Positions 34,488 to 43,351 of a stretch of 64,000 nucleotides of DNA are shown one piece after another; within the stretch, counting starts at the first letter, position 1, and each line of letters opens with the position of its first letter. Source of the DNA: Fimbriimonadia bacterium (GTDB lineage: Bacteria; Armatimonadota; Fimbriimonadia; Fimbriimonadales; Fimbriimonadaceae); the NCBI GenBank assembly GCA_030430755.1, contig JAUIKO010000003.1:123023-187022 (forward strand), in the 5' to 3' direction. Under the pieces are notes generated by a model. That model ran no database searches and was not told the DNA's origin. It saw only the letters and a list, made by a program, of their open reading frames with translations. Position numbers and translations under genes: made by a program.

Positions 34488-34562
34488 TGGCTGCCGCACT
34501 AGGATTCGAACCTAGGACCCGCTGATTAACAGTCAGCTGCTCTACCGCTGAGCTATGCGGCA
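34488..34562 (-). tRNA. tRNA-Asn (GUU)
   Basis: On the minus strand acceptor TGCCGCA pairs with TGCGGCA. The anticodon stem GCTGA/TCAGC holds loop CTGTTAA with anticodon GTT, and the T-arm is CCTAGGTTCGAATCCTAG. The 3' CCA is encoded. Confidence 0.95.
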
Positions 34563-34688
34563 ACTTATGTTATATATAATACCTACTTTTTTTAATATTT
34601 TAATGAACTCCTCAAAATTTTTACTTTTTTTTTATTATAATGAAAACTCTATGATAACCAATAATAATTTTATTAATATAGGTATATT

Positions 34689-35690
34689 ATGTTTTTTACA
34701 AGCTTAGATTTTTTAAAAGTAACCGAGACAGCAGCATTATCTTGCTCTAAATGGGTAGGTAAAGGCGACGTAGACAGTGCAGACCAAGCAGCATGTGAAG
34801 CTCTTAGATCCATTCTAAACACCATGGATATCGATGGAACCATCGTTATTGGTGAGGGTGAAAGAGACGAGGCTCCTATGCTATATATTGGCGAGAAAGT
34901 GGGAACTGGATCTGGAACCCCCGTACAAATTGCTGTAGATCCTTTAGAAGGAACAAACTTATGTGCAAACGGCTCTCCGAATGCCATTGTTGTTTTAGCA
35001 GCAGCCATTACTGGCGAGGGACATCTTATGCATGCTCCTGACTGCTATATGGATAAAATTGTTGTTAGCCAGGAATGCTCTGGCATTGTTGATATTTCTC
35101 TACCAGCTTCTGTCAATGTAAGACTTATTGCAAAAGCATTAGGTAAAGATATGGACGAACTTACCATAGGTATTCTCGAACGGGATAGACACAAAAAACT
35201 TATTCAAGAAATAAGAGACACGGGTGCAAGAGTCCATCTAGTTCCAGATGGTGATCTAGCTGTAGCAATAGCCACGCTAGACCCAGAATCTGACATTGAT
35301 GCATTATTTGGAATCGGAGGAGCTCCTGAAGGAGTTCTAGCTGCTGCAGCAGTACTCTGCTATGGTGGTGAAATGCAAGCAAGACTTGTGTTCAAAAATG
35401 AAGAACAACGAAGTCGAGCTGAAAAAATGATGGGATCAAATCCAGATCGTGTATTAAAGACAACCGATTTAGCTTCAGGCAGTGTTATGTTTGCAGCCAC
35501 AGGAGTTACTACAGGTGATCTTTTAAGAGGAGTTCGGTACCGAAAGAATTCTGCTGTTACAGAATCTATTATTATGAACTCTGGAACCGGATCAGTAAGA
35601 AGAATAGAAACTCATCACAGACGTCAAGTACAAATTAAAAATAATAAAATGATTTTCTTGGATTTTGAACAGAATAAAGTTGCTAATTAA
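34689..35690 (+). CDS. glpX: Fructose-1,6-bisphosphatase class II
   Basis: The 333-residue enzyme has class II landmarks: GKGDVDSADQAA (25-36), IGEGERDEAPML (54-65), VDPLEGTNLCANGSPNAIVVLA (83-104), LVPDGDLAVAIA and GIGGAPEGVLAAAA. It removes the 1-phosphate of fructose 1,6-bisphosphate in gluconeogenesis, in some groups also of sedoheptulose 1,7-bisphosphate. Normal length. The first residues MFFTSLDFLKVTE replace the usual RNLALELVRVTE start. Followed by a hairpin at 35704 that covers the next gene's ribosome binding site. Confidence 0.95.
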   Translation: MFFTSLDFLKVTETAALSCSKWVGKGDVDSADQAACEALRSILNTMDIDGTIVIGEGERDEAPMLYIGEKVGTGSGTPVQIAVDPLEGTNLCANGSPNAIVVLAAAITGEGHLMHAPDCYMDKIVVSQECSGIVDISLPASVNVRLIAKALGKDMDELTIGILERDRHKKLIQEIRDTGARVHLVPDGDLAVAIATLDPESDIDALFGIGGAPEGVLAAAAVLCYGGEMQARLVFKNEEQRSRAEKMMGSNPDRVLKTTDLASGSVMFAATGVTTGDLLRGVRYRKNSAVTESIIMNSGTGSVRRIETHHRRQVQIKNNKMIFLDFEQNKVAN

Positions 35691-35703
35691 AATTCACGGG
35701 AAC

Positions 35704-35752
35704 GTTTACCCCTCCTTATTTGTTATTTAATTTAACAGATAAGGGGGTAAAC
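35704..35752 (+). promoter_or_regulatory. Hairpin enclosing the ribosome binding site of the 35754 ORF
   Basis: GTTTACCCC plus CTTAT (35704-35719, with a 2-base bulge) pairs with ATAAG plus GGGGTAAAC (35739-35752). The right arm contains AAGGGGG, the ribosome binding site 6 bases before the ATG at 35754. It may act as a translation-blocking structure or as the glpX terminator. Confidence 0.55.
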
Positions 35753-35753
35753 A

Positions 35754-35951
35754 ATGAACATCTTTAAAAATATATTTATCAAAAATAGCGATAAACATAC
35801 AAAGAACAAAGTTAAAAATCTATCATTGATTTCAACATCGTTTGCTATTTTAAATGATTATTTAGAAAATAATACATCACAGTATAGCTTCCAATCTTAT
35901 TATTTTCCTTTTGCAGGATTTTATAAAGCTTATTCCGTCATCCGGATTTAG
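35754..35951 (+). CDS. Small protein of unknown function
   Basis: The 65 residues are basic in the first third (IFIKNSDKHTKNKVKN) and aromatic in the last third (YSFQSYYFPFAGFYKAYSVIRI). There is no signal peptide or membrane helix. A strong AAGGGGG ribosome binding site precedes the ATG, and a terminator begins within the stop codon region, so the frame has its own expression signals. No family recognised; a structural small protein or a peptide precursor are both possible. Confidence 0.5.
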   Translation: MNIFKNIFIKNSDKHTKNKVKNLSLISTSFAILNDYLENNTSQYSFQSYYFPFAGFYKAYSVIRI

Positions 35952-35990
35952 CAACCTGTAAACAAGAGCTCGTTTCAGGTTGCTTATTTT
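35950..35990 (+). terminator. Terminator after the 35754 ORF
   Basis: AGCAACCTG pairs with CAGGTTGCT (9 bp), extended by AAAC/GTTT beyond a bulged T, and followed by TATTTT, a classical intrinsic terminator. Confidence 0.8.
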
Positions 35991-36031
35991 CATAAAAGTT
36001 TTTTCATAGTTATATCCAGTAGTCCTTTTTC

Positions 36032-36069
36032 ATTACCATGAAACTTATAGTATTGAGTTTCATGGTAAT
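36032..36069. terminator. Second, solitary perfect hairpin
   Basis: ATTACCATGAAACT (36032-36045) pairs perfectly over 14 bp with 36056-36069; the loop is 10 bases and TATTTTTA follows 16 bases later. No gene lies between this and the terminator at 35950. Confidence 0.5.
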
Positions 36070-36126
36070 TGTAAATACCATATTTTTATCAATACTCCTA
36101 TCATGAAATAATCCAACTATTTTTAT

Positions 36127-36396
36127 ATGGAGCATAGTATTTCAATCTGTTTTACTTTATTTTTCAGTTTATTACTCATGATCAGCTTTACTATTACATT
36201 TCACAACAGGTTTTTCTCAGATAAAATACACTCGCTCTCCTCCATTGACAAAACCATTAAAAGAAATCCTTCTTCAAAGCGAGAAAATATATTCTTTACT
36301 ATCAAAAAAGTTTTATCCGTTTTCAATTTTTCACCAACCATCCTGATACATATCACCCAATCAGAAGGATTAAGGGAGAAAATACATGCTCTCTAA
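36127..36396 (+). CDS. Small membrane-anchored protein, uncertain
   Basis: The 89-residue frame begins with one hydrophobic segment (about 7-25, ICFTLFFSLLLMISFTITF) and continues as a basic, Ser-rich tail. It overlaps the start of the pyrimidine-nucleoside phosphorylase gene by 11 bases, a geometry that fits translational coupling. No ribosome binding site is evident upstream and no family is recognised, so it may be a chance frame. Confidence 0.4.
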   Translation: MEHSISICFTLFFSLLLMISFTITFHNRFFSDKIHSLSSIDKTIKRNPSSKRENIFFTIKKVLSVFNFSPTILIHITQSEGLREKIHAL

Positions 36397-37705
36397 TATA
36401 AACCCAATCTCTTTTATTAATACAAAAAAGAATGGAATCAAGCATACTAAAAAAGAAATTGAATTCTTTATAGATGCTCTCATGTCAAAAACTATAGATG
36501 AGTATCAAATTTCAGCCTGGCTCATGGCTGCATACTTAAATGGATTAGATATAGACGAAACATCTTGGCTGACAGAAGCAATGTCTAATAGTGGCAAAAA
36601 AATAGATATCACTACGACAGATGGCATGGTTGTTGATAAACATAGCACTGGAGGAGTAGGAGATAAAACTACTTTAGTAGTCCTACCAATGCTAGCATCG
36701 TGTGGAGCAAAAGTGATTAAAATGAGTGGAAGAGGGTTAGGTATTACGGGTGGAACCACGGATAAACTATCTTCTATTCCAAATTTTAAGCTAGATCTAA
36801 CTGCAGAACAAATCCAGAAGCAATTGGATGAAATTGGAATAGCTCTAACGGGTTTATCAGAAGAGGTAGCTCCAGCAGATAAAATTCTATACCACTTGAG
36901 AGATACAACAGGAACTGTAGACGCCATTCCACTCATTACTGCAAGCATTTTAAGTAAAAAAATAGCTACTGGCGCAAAACATATCTTAATTGATGTTAAA
37001 TGTGGTTCAGGTGCTTTCACACAGAATATACAAGAAGCAAATAAACTTTCCACTTTATTAATTGAGGTTGGCAAAAGATGCAATGTCAATGTTTTCACAA
37101 CCATAACGGATATGAATCAACCGCTTGGAATGGCATGTGGAAACGCTCTAGAAATTGTAGAAGCAATAGAAGCATTATCTTCTTATAAACCTACACGCTT
37201 CATGAATTTATGTATTGAATTAGCTTCTCAGACTCTATTAAAATCGAATATCTATTCAAATATTTTGGATGCAAAAAAAGATATCATCAAGAAATTAAAC
37301 AATCAAGAAATTCTATCCAAAGCCAAGGAATGGTTATGTGCGCAAGGTGCTCCGGCAGATTTATTCACAAACCCATACCAGTATGTCCAAAAAGCTAATC
37401 ATATAGAAAATGTTGTATATCAAGGTAAAAAAACGTGGATAGAAAAAATCCCCTCGTCTATTATTGGGCAGTCTATTGTAGATTTAGGTGGAGGTAGAAC
37501 ACACAAAGATGACAAAATAGATCATAGCGTAGGTGTTAAAGTCTTTATTGAAATCGGCCAACTCATTCACCATAACGATATTCTTTTCCAGATCCATAGT
37601 AAATCTCAAAGAGATGCTATAGCCATTAAAGAAATTCTACTAAAATCCATTAAATTTTCTTCCGATAAAATTGAACCCATCCCGATTGTTCTAAAAGCTG
37701 CATAA
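36386..37705 (+). CDS. pdp: Pyrimidine-nucleoside (thymidine) phosphorylase
   Basis: The 439 residues carry the family signature DKHSTGGVGDKTTLVVLPMLASCGAKVIKMSGRGLGITGGTTDKLSSIPNF (starting at residue 84) with the phosphate-binding KHSTGG loop and the C-terminal phosphorylase domain (GGGRTHKDDKIDHSVGV). It splits uridine or thymidine with phosphate to give the base and (deoxy)ribose 1-phosphate for salvage. A GGGAG ribosome binding site lies upstream, inside the end of the small ORF at 36127. DeoA and Pdp cannot be told apart safely by eye. Confidence 0.92.
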   Translation: MLSNINPISFINTKKNGIKHTKKEIEFFIDALMSKTIDEYQISAWLMAAYLNGLDIDETSWLTEAMSNSGKKIDITTTDGMVVDKHSTGGVGDKTTLVVLPMLASCGAKVIKMSGRGLGITGGTTDKLSSIPNFKLDLTAEQIQKQLDEIGIALTGLSEEVAPADKILYHLRDTTGTVDAIPLITASILSKKIATGAKHILIDVKCGSGAFTQNIQEANKLSTLLIEVGKRCNVNVFTTITDMNQPLGMACGNALEIVEAIEALSSYKPTRFMNLCIELASQTLLKSNIYSNILDAKKDIIKKLNNQEILSKAKEWLCAQGAPADLFTNPYQYVQKANHIENVVYQGKKTWIEKIPSSIIGQSIVDLGGGRTHKDDKIDHSVGVKVFIEIGQLIHHNDILFQIHSKSQRDAIAIKEILLKSIKFSSDKIEPIPIVLKAA

Positions 37706-38029
37706 CATTTTCATGATGGAAAACTCCTCATAGATTTATAACGCTTTATGTAGATGCAAAAGCATCAAAATCACGGATTTTAAGCACTCTTCTTTCTCAT
37801 AAAAAAAACTTAGATGCTTAAATGTTCCCTAAATATACAAATCGATACGAGTATCTGTTTTTAATCCAGCTGTTAATATTTTCACATCACCATACACTCC
37901 CTTATTTTTTGACTTGAATATCATACTAGATCGGAAACATATATCAATTTTTACTTTATTTACAAATAAATTGCAATACCTGCACTTTAACCTATAAACA
38001 GGTTAATTCAACACTCCAACAATATCAAT
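37706..38029. other. Intergenic region upstream of the propeller-like protein
   Basis: No gene is seen in 324 bases. A possible promoter (TTGCAA at 37971-37976, 16 bases, TATAAA at 37993-37998) lies 32 bases before the next ATG. A short GATGC/GCATC hairpin occurs near 37750. Confidence 0.35.
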
Positions 38030-39325
38030 ATGGAAGCGAATGTACCAGATTTAGCTTTGGTGCAAATTTACCGCAAGGAAGCAAAAAAAGAGGGAGACTC
38101 ACATCTTTTCCAACCTCTTGGACAACTTAATAGTGTAGTCCATGGTCAAAATGCATTACCTGGTGGTTTTTTTGAACCTATAGCTATTAACCATGATAGA
38201 AGTAAAATACTGGGAAATTACTACTTTCCGATAGTAGATAAATCAGAATATTTTGCATGTACTTGGGATAATATTCTTGGCTGCAATCCTGTAGAATCAG
38301 CACTACAAACAAAGGGAGTAGCCATGACGCGAGATGGATCTATTGTTGCGTGCAATGTATCCATGCCACTGAATATTTCTGGTGCTCTTTTCACAAAAAA
38401 CAACATGTCTATGTTAAATACTGACAGGTACAAAAGATCTGCTCAAGGATTATTTATTACTGGTATGTCTAAGGATGGGAGATATATTCTTATCAAAGGA
38501 AATTTTTTCCCGGAATCGAATACGAATTTCGTTTTAGCAAAAATCATCCCTGGTCAACCTGATAAAATAGAAAAACTTTATCCATTACTCGTTCCAGAAG
38601 GTTGCGATCCATATGGAAGTATTATTTCTGAAAAAAATAAAACTGTATATGGTTGGATGATTAAAAACGATAAAGAGTACTCCGTTCAATGGTCTATCGA
38701 AGGTGAAGAAGCGAATCCAAGTTTCTTTGTTGAACCTGAAGAACAAGGTGTCTACAAACTCAATGGTGTCTCTTTAGATGGTAACACTAAATTTGGAACA
38801 TTTCATACCATTTTTCATCATTCTGATAAACTTGGAACTAGCAATTTTCCGCAAGCAGTTTTATGGAGAGATTCTAAAAAATTAAGACTTCAATACCCAA
38901 CTGACTACGAATATGAAAAAAATAGTTTCGCATCAACGATTACCGATTGCGGCACTCTTGCGTTCGGCTCATCCGGGGAAGTTATGAAATACATCTATGC
39001 CAAAGAAACTGGAATGTTTTATGGCAATGAGCCCCCTGAAATCGAAGCTTTTGTATGTCTAGCGCAAGAAGCTTATCCCAAAATACTTCCTTTAAAATCT
39101 TTTTTAATGGACTACTATGGTAAAAAATCAGAACTAACAGATAACAAAGAAGAAGAAGCAAAAATTCACATAGCCATGGAACATTTAAGCATGTGGAAAT
39201 TACTAACCGTATCTGCTTGCTCATTAGGAGAAGGTACAAATCTGCATGTTACTGGTCTAGGAGTGAACTCTTTAGGAAAATATGAAGCTTATACAGCAAC
39301 TTTCGATATGGAAAGATGGATATAA
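38030..39325 (+). CDS. HAF-repeat / beta-propeller-like protein, no signal peptide
   Basis: The 431 residues contain about six spaced repeats of the type [AG]-x-[ST]-x-D-G-x-x-[IV]-x-G: AINHDRSKILGNYYF, AMTRDGSIVACNV, GMSKDGRYILIKGNF, GVSLDGNTKFGTF, TITDCGTLAFGS and a closing LHVTGLGVNSLGKYEAYTATF. This matches HAF-repeat proteins, which form beta-propeller-like extracellular domains and normally carry an export signal. Here the N-terminus is polar (MEANVPDLALVQIYRKEAKK), and an in-frame TAA stands 13 codons upstream. There is no ribosome binding site. It may have lost its signal sequence, or the true start is elsewhere. Confidence 0.55.
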   Translation: MEANVPDLALVQIYRKEAKKEGDSHLFQPLGQLNSVVHGQNALPGGFFEPIAINHDRSKILGNYYFPIVDKSEYFACTWDNILGCNPVESALQTKGVAMTRDGSIVACNVSMPLNISGALFTKNNMSMLNTDRYKRSAQGLFITGMSKDGRYILIKGNFFPESNTNFVLAKIIPGQPDKIEKLYPLLVPEGCDPYGSIISEKNKTVYGWMIKNDKEYSVQWSIEGEEANPSFFVEPEEQGVYKLNGVSLDGNTKFGTFHTIFHHSDKLGTSNFPQAVLWRDSKKLRLQYPTDYEYEKNSFASTITDCGTLAFGSSGEVMKYIYAKETGMFYGNEPPEIEAFVCLAQEAYPKILPLKSFLMDYYGKKSELTDNKEEEAKIHIAMEHLSMWKLLTVSACSLGEGTNLHVTGLGVNSLGKYEAYTATFDMERWI

Positions 39326-39515
39326 ATTGATAAAACATATCTACTTATCCCCAATCCTATGATCCCATATCCTTCATCATAGATTCTACATAGTCTAATA
39401 TAACTAGCTTTTCTACCTGACTTATCTAAAAATCATACTCTTTAAACATCATATAGCAGAAACCGATTTATCTCCATTTAATATTCATGAATATCTGTAA
39501 AAACATCATGTAATT

Positions 39516-40856
39516 TCATATTCCTAAGCTCTCCTTCAGCATGCAAATACTATCTTTATAAGAGGCTATCAAACCTTCACGATCCGCGATATCTAGACTA
39601 GAACCATCAAGTAGAGATCGCATAGGTTCTAATTTTTCAGGAAGATCTGTTTTACCATCATATTCCAGATAATACAACATCCGTTCAAGCTTTTCGATAT
39701 ACAACTTGGCTTTAGGGATATGAGAATAACGAACGCTTATAGAACCCCTACGTTCAAGCTCCACCAATGAACAACAAGTGGCTATCATTACCTTGTTTTT
39801 ATCAGGATCACTACAATATTTGTTGCCACCCAACCCATGCGTATCTATCAAGCGAGAATACCAATTTACATAATCCTGTGTATTTTCTCCTAAATACCGA
39901 TACCAGCTTTCATTTCTAAGCATATACACTAAATACTCTAAAAAATAAACGCAGATACTTTCCTCAACTTCAGGAACACCATTGCAAAGAAAAGTTTCTG
40001 TAGATACAAATACTTGTTCGCACTGCTGAGAAGTATTGAAACGACCATTGTTATATTTAATTAAATCAAATGCATATCCTTCCAACAGTAATCCTGCATG
40101 TGGCCGTTTTCTATCCAAGGATATAGCCCAATAAAAGTGAAGTTGTATCCAGGAATTAGACTCGAAGGAAAATAAATAGTGATATAACTCTACAACTTCT
40201 TTTAAACTATACAGTTCATAACAATACTCGCTTAATTTCGTACGGAGCATAATAAGTTTTTCTAGTTCAATAATATCTAATTCAATATCTTCTAGTTCTA
40301 GGTTCTCATCTATGGCCCATAACTTAACCATCACCTCGTCATCCTTTGGACAATCAGTCTTAAGCAGTACATCTAAAGACTCGTACTTTAGCTCATAAAG
40401 CTCAGAAAAACCTAAACGGTAGCTGACGCAATTACCAAGTACTTCTAGCAGAGTAATTTCTGAATCCGGAACAATGTCATAGGCCTCACCTTTAAACAAT
40501 AAGTGTATATAGTAATTTTCATCATTATATAACTTCTTCCAACATATAATATTGATTTTATCTATTAATCTATAAAGATAGGTGTCACCTACCCAACCAT
40601 AGTAATTTAATTTCTCTTTGTAATCACAAATAATATAACTATCTTCAGAATAATGTTCCTCTGTTAACTTGTAGGAATCATATTTTTCTAATAAGTCTAT
40701 AATTTCTCTATCTTCTATAAGATCTATTTCACGCCGAATAAAGTCTATCCCCTTGTTTATATGAATACTAGATAAACCCAATTTATCATACATACTTGTC
40801 AATAAATATTCTTTAATTCCGGTTTTATAAGCTGGATCTTTTTCACTTAAACTCAT
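39516..40856 (-). CDS. Unknown acidic protein, possible immunity protein
   Basis: The 446 residues are acidic and rich in Leu, Glu, Tyr and Asp, predicted mostly alpha-helical, with no signal peptide, membrane segment or recognised domain. It follows the toxin-like gene at 40933 by 76 bases on the same strand, the order in which immunity genes follow polymorphic toxin genes. That placement, the acidic cytoplasmic character and the basic partner suggest a protective role, but the length is large for an immunity protein. Function is otherwise unknown. Confidence 0.55.
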   Translation of the reverse strand: MSLSEKDPAYKTGIKEYLLTSMYDKLGLSSIHINKGIDFIRREIDLIEDREIIDLLEKYDSYKLTEEHYSEDSYIICDYKEKLNYYGWVGDTYLYRLIDKINIICWKKLYNDENYYIHLLFKGEAYDIVPDSEITLLEVLGNCVSYRLGFSELYELKYESLDVLLKTDCPKDDEVMVKLWAIDENLELEDIELDIIELEKLIMLRTKLSEYCYELYSLKEVVELYHYLFSFESNSWIQLHFYWAISLDRKRPHAGLLLEGYAFDLIKYNNGRFNTSQQCEQVFVSTETFLCNGVPEVEESICVYFLEYLVYMLRNESWYRYLGENTQDYVNWYSRLIDTHGLGGNKYCSDPDKNKVMIATCCSLVELERRGSISVRYSHIPKAKLYIEKLERMLYYLEYDGKTDLPEKLEPMRSLLDGSSLDIADREGLIASYKDSICMLKESLGI

Positions 40857-40932
40857 AACTATATATAATTACTTAAGTAAATATTTAAAATATACAAATA
40901 ACATTACTGCATCCATCATTCTATTACTAACT

Positions 40933-41394
40933 TTATTTAGATATATTGCAAGTAAGACCACCTATTACATCTTTTAAACCTAATTGCTCCGCCCTCTGTA
41001 TTGAATTTTTGTCTGTTTTTTTAACACTTACAACCACTTTATTTTCCTTATGAATAACTACTTCTATATAATCCATAAAACAAATCCATAAATTAGGATC
41101 TTTCAAGTCCGGAAAACTGCTGCCATGCTTAATAATATCTTCTACAGCACTAGGCGGAATAGTGCGACCAGGTTTAAGTATAACGTGCTTTGGTTTTTGC
41201 TTTATTTTTTTCTCGTCAATAAATTCCAAAGTTTTTTTAATCGCTTTTTTAATTTCAGTATGATGTGTCCCATATGTACAAGGTTGCATCATATTTATCG
41301 CATGCCGGGAGTAATTCCAATCACCTATTTTCGCATAAACCTGCCCACCTAAAATAGTTTTCGGTAATCTTTCCCAAGAATCCCTAAGTAGCAT
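40933..41394 (-). CDS. Polymorphic-toxin-type C-terminal domain, stand-alone
   Basis: The 153 residues resemble the C-terminal effector tips of RHS-type toxins: NYSRHAINMM (28-36) with a His in a helix, GRTIPPSAVEDIIKHG (76-91), and a final beta hairpin EVVIHKENKVVVSVKK (111-126). In such toxins the IPPSxVEDAI helix and the strand ending in VxxVxxK belong to small nuclease-like domains; the exact activity is not known here. The protein is basic and lacks the RHS or repeat stalk and any signal peptide, and the frame closes 18 codons above the ATG. It could be an orphan cassette left from a larger toxin gene. Confidence 0.5.
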   Translation of the reverse strand: MLLRDSWERLPKTILGGQVYAKIGDWNYSRHAINMMQPCTYGTHHTEIKKAIKKTLEFIDEKKIKQKPKHVILKPGRTIPPSAVEDIIKHGSSFPDLKDPNLWICFMDYIEVVIHKENKVVVSVKKTDKNSIQRAEQLGLKDVIGGLTCNISK

Positions 41395-41582
41395 CGTACA
41401 GACAATAAACCGTACAGTTTCAGCTAATTCTTTCTTGCACAGGATTCAAAATCATTCTATTTGGCTAGCAATAAAAACAATTTACTTTTATATCAAGTCA
41501 CTTCAGATAAAATGATTATACATCACTTATTTACTATTGCACATATAAAATATATATAAATATAGGGTAAACATACTTATAT

Positions 41583-42323
41583 ATGAAGACTGCAAAATTA
41601 CTAGCAAAAATAGGCATGGTATCGTTATCCCTTTTACCTGCACTTACCTACTCTGCTGCAGATAATAATGAAAACAATTATGACGACAACCAGATAGAAA
41701 GAAATGAATTCATATCTACCCCTACCGCTAGCTTATGGGCATACACACATATCAGAGATGGTTTTGAGAGAAAAACTGTTTCTGTATGGGGATGTGGAAA
41801 TAAAAATATAGCAAGAGGTAATCAAATACCACCATCCTCTCCTTATTTTAGTTATGGGGTATATGAATTTCCTATTGAAGAAAATCTCAATAAAATAGAC
41901 TCTATTACATTTATTTTTCCTATTACTCAAATGCATAATGAAAATAACCTTATGCTAAGCAACCCTTTGTTTTTGTATTCACTCGAAGCATCTCCAGATT
42001 GGGTAGAAATTGCAAAACAAACACAAAGTTATCCAAACATTAGCAAAAGTGTAAAAGCGATAGTTTTAGAATTAGATGACGAAACAGAAATTCCAACTTG
42101 CAAAGGGATATTGAATACAAGTAATGATGAACATTTGGAATTTCTAGAAAAATTATTAAATTCTAGTTATAGAAAAGAAGATGGAAAGAGATTTCTTTCT
42201 ATAGTTCTCACCTCTTGTATTAAAGCCAAAATAAGTAAAGAGGATTTCTACGAACTTGCAGGAACAAGTTATGAACATGACGTTTTTCAACCTAGAATGA
42301 TCTTAACTTATACACAGAACTAA
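41583..42323 (+). CDS. Secreted protein of unknown function
   Basis: The 246 residues have a signal peptide (MKTAKLLAKIGMVSLSLLPALTYSA) and an Asn-, Glu- and Asp-rich linker. The middle part is beta-rich with alternating strands (SYGVYEFPIEENLNKIDSITFIFPITQ) that remind me of DNRLRE-type jellyroll domains of extracellular proteins, without a firm match. Three cysteines are scattered in the mature protein. A strong terminator follows the stop. Confidence 0.6.
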   Translation: MKTAKLLAKIGMVSLSLLPALTYSAADNNENNYDDNQIERNEFISTPTASLWAYTHIRDGFERKTVSVWGCGNKNIARGNQIPPSSPYFSYGVYEFPIEENLNKIDSITFIFPITQMHNENNLMLSNPLFLYSLEASPDWVEIAKQTQSYPNISKSVKAIVLELDDETEIPTCKGILNTSNDEHLEFLEKLLNSSYRKEDGKRFLSIVLTSCIKAKISKEDFYELAGTSYEHDVFQPRMILTYTQN

Positions 42324-42331
42324 ACATTAAA

Positions 42332-42367
42332 AATACTAGGTTCATAATTAACCATGAACCTAGTATT
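42332..42367 (+). terminator. Terminator after the 41583 gene
   Basis: A perfect 14-bp stem (AATACTAGGTTCAT and complement) with an 8-base loop, 8 bases after the stop. It also lies just ahead of the pilin-like gene. Confidence 0.7.
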
Positions 42368-42391
42368 AAAATAATATATTTTTAGAATATT

Positions 42392-43294
42392 ATGAAACAG
42401 ATTCGAGGTTTTTCCTTAGTTGAACTCCTAGTCGTAATAACGATCGTTATTATTTTAGCAAGCTTTATTTATCCCGCTTATTCGGACTATAAAGCTTCGG
42501 CGGTGTGTACCCAAGATTTAAATAAACTTAAAGCTTTATCGCAATCCATGATTCAATATTCTACGGACCATGAAGGATACTGGGTGCCAGAGCTTACAAG
42601 AATAAATAGAACGCCCTTTTCTACTAAAAAATCTTTTGAATCCGCATCTGAACAATTTTTCGGATGGCCTGTTGAACTATATCCTTATTTTAATGAACCT
42701 ACTTTTCACCAAAGCCTTTCAGATATTCATATTGCAAATATAACCAAAACAAAGTCATTAGAATTTTCGAAGAATCAACTAACGCGAGATGCTTATTGTT
42801 GGAGCTGGTACAGTAGTTGGGGCTACAACCACCACTTTTTTAATACCAACCGTTATAAAGGTATTCATAATAGTAAAATACAAATCCCTAGCGAAACACT
42901 CCTTTTAGCTAACAGTACATTATATGATACTGAAACTGAAAAAGAAACCGGTAGCTATTCTCTTTCGGCACCTATTCAATCGATTCGTGAAGAGTCTAAA
43001 CATTGGCGACATAGAACCGATTCAACAAGTTACTCTAAAAACCATTTAGAACATAGCTGGAAAAATATAAACAATGAATTTGATCAAAATGAAATAGATG
43101 CACTTCAAATAAATACTCATGAAGCATACGGAAGACTCTGGCCCAGACAAAGAAAAAATCGTTATTGTAATGTAGCTTTTGCTGATGGATCCGTAAAAAG
43201 CATCCGATTTGAGGAGCTTACTATAGATAATAAGAGTCCGTTTGGAAGTATCTTATATTACTGGTTAACCGACAAAGAGTTATTAAACGAATAA
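42392..43294 (+). CDS. Type IV pilin-like protein of the H-X9-DG class
   Basis: The N-terminus MKQIRGFSLVELLVVITIVIILASFIYPAY is a prepilin signal: a short basic leader cut after Gly6, Glu at mature position 5, and a hydrophobic helix. The C-terminus has NVAFADGSVKSI, the AFxDGSV box of the H-X9-DG pseudopilin-like family that is abundant in Planctomycetes, Verrucomicrobia and Lentisphaerae. It would be an inner-membrane or pilus component processed by a prepilin peptidase. The PilB and PilT ATPases are encoded 2.5 kb downstream. 300 residues is normal for the class. Confidence 0.85.
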   Translation: MKQIRGFSLVELLVVITIVIILASFIYPAYSDYKASAVCTQDLNKLKALSQSMIQYSTDHEGYWVPELTRINRTPFSTKKSFESASEQFFGWPVELYPYFNEPTFHQSLSDIHIANITKTKSLEFSKNQLTRDAYCWSWYSSWGYNHHFFNTNRYKGIHNSKIQIPSETLLLANSTLYDTETEKETGSYSLSAPIQSIREESKHWRHRTDSTSYSKNHLEHSWKNINNEFDQNEIDALQINTHEAYGRLWPRQRKNRYCNVAFADGSVKSIRFEELTIDNKSPFGSILYYWLTDKELLNE

Positions 43295-43351
43295 TCCACC
43301 CTGATGCGATACCAGGATGGATTATTAAGCAGTTAACAATGTATTTTGATG

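Noticed and set aside
36505..37104. A 199-codon antisense frame inside the pyrimidine phosphorylase gene
   Set aside because: Lies fully inside a well-conserved gene and encodes no recognisable domain.
39481..39494. 14-base palindrome ATATTCATGAATAT as an operator
   Set aside because: AT-rich, downstream of both neighbouring genes, and without a second copy at a promoter.
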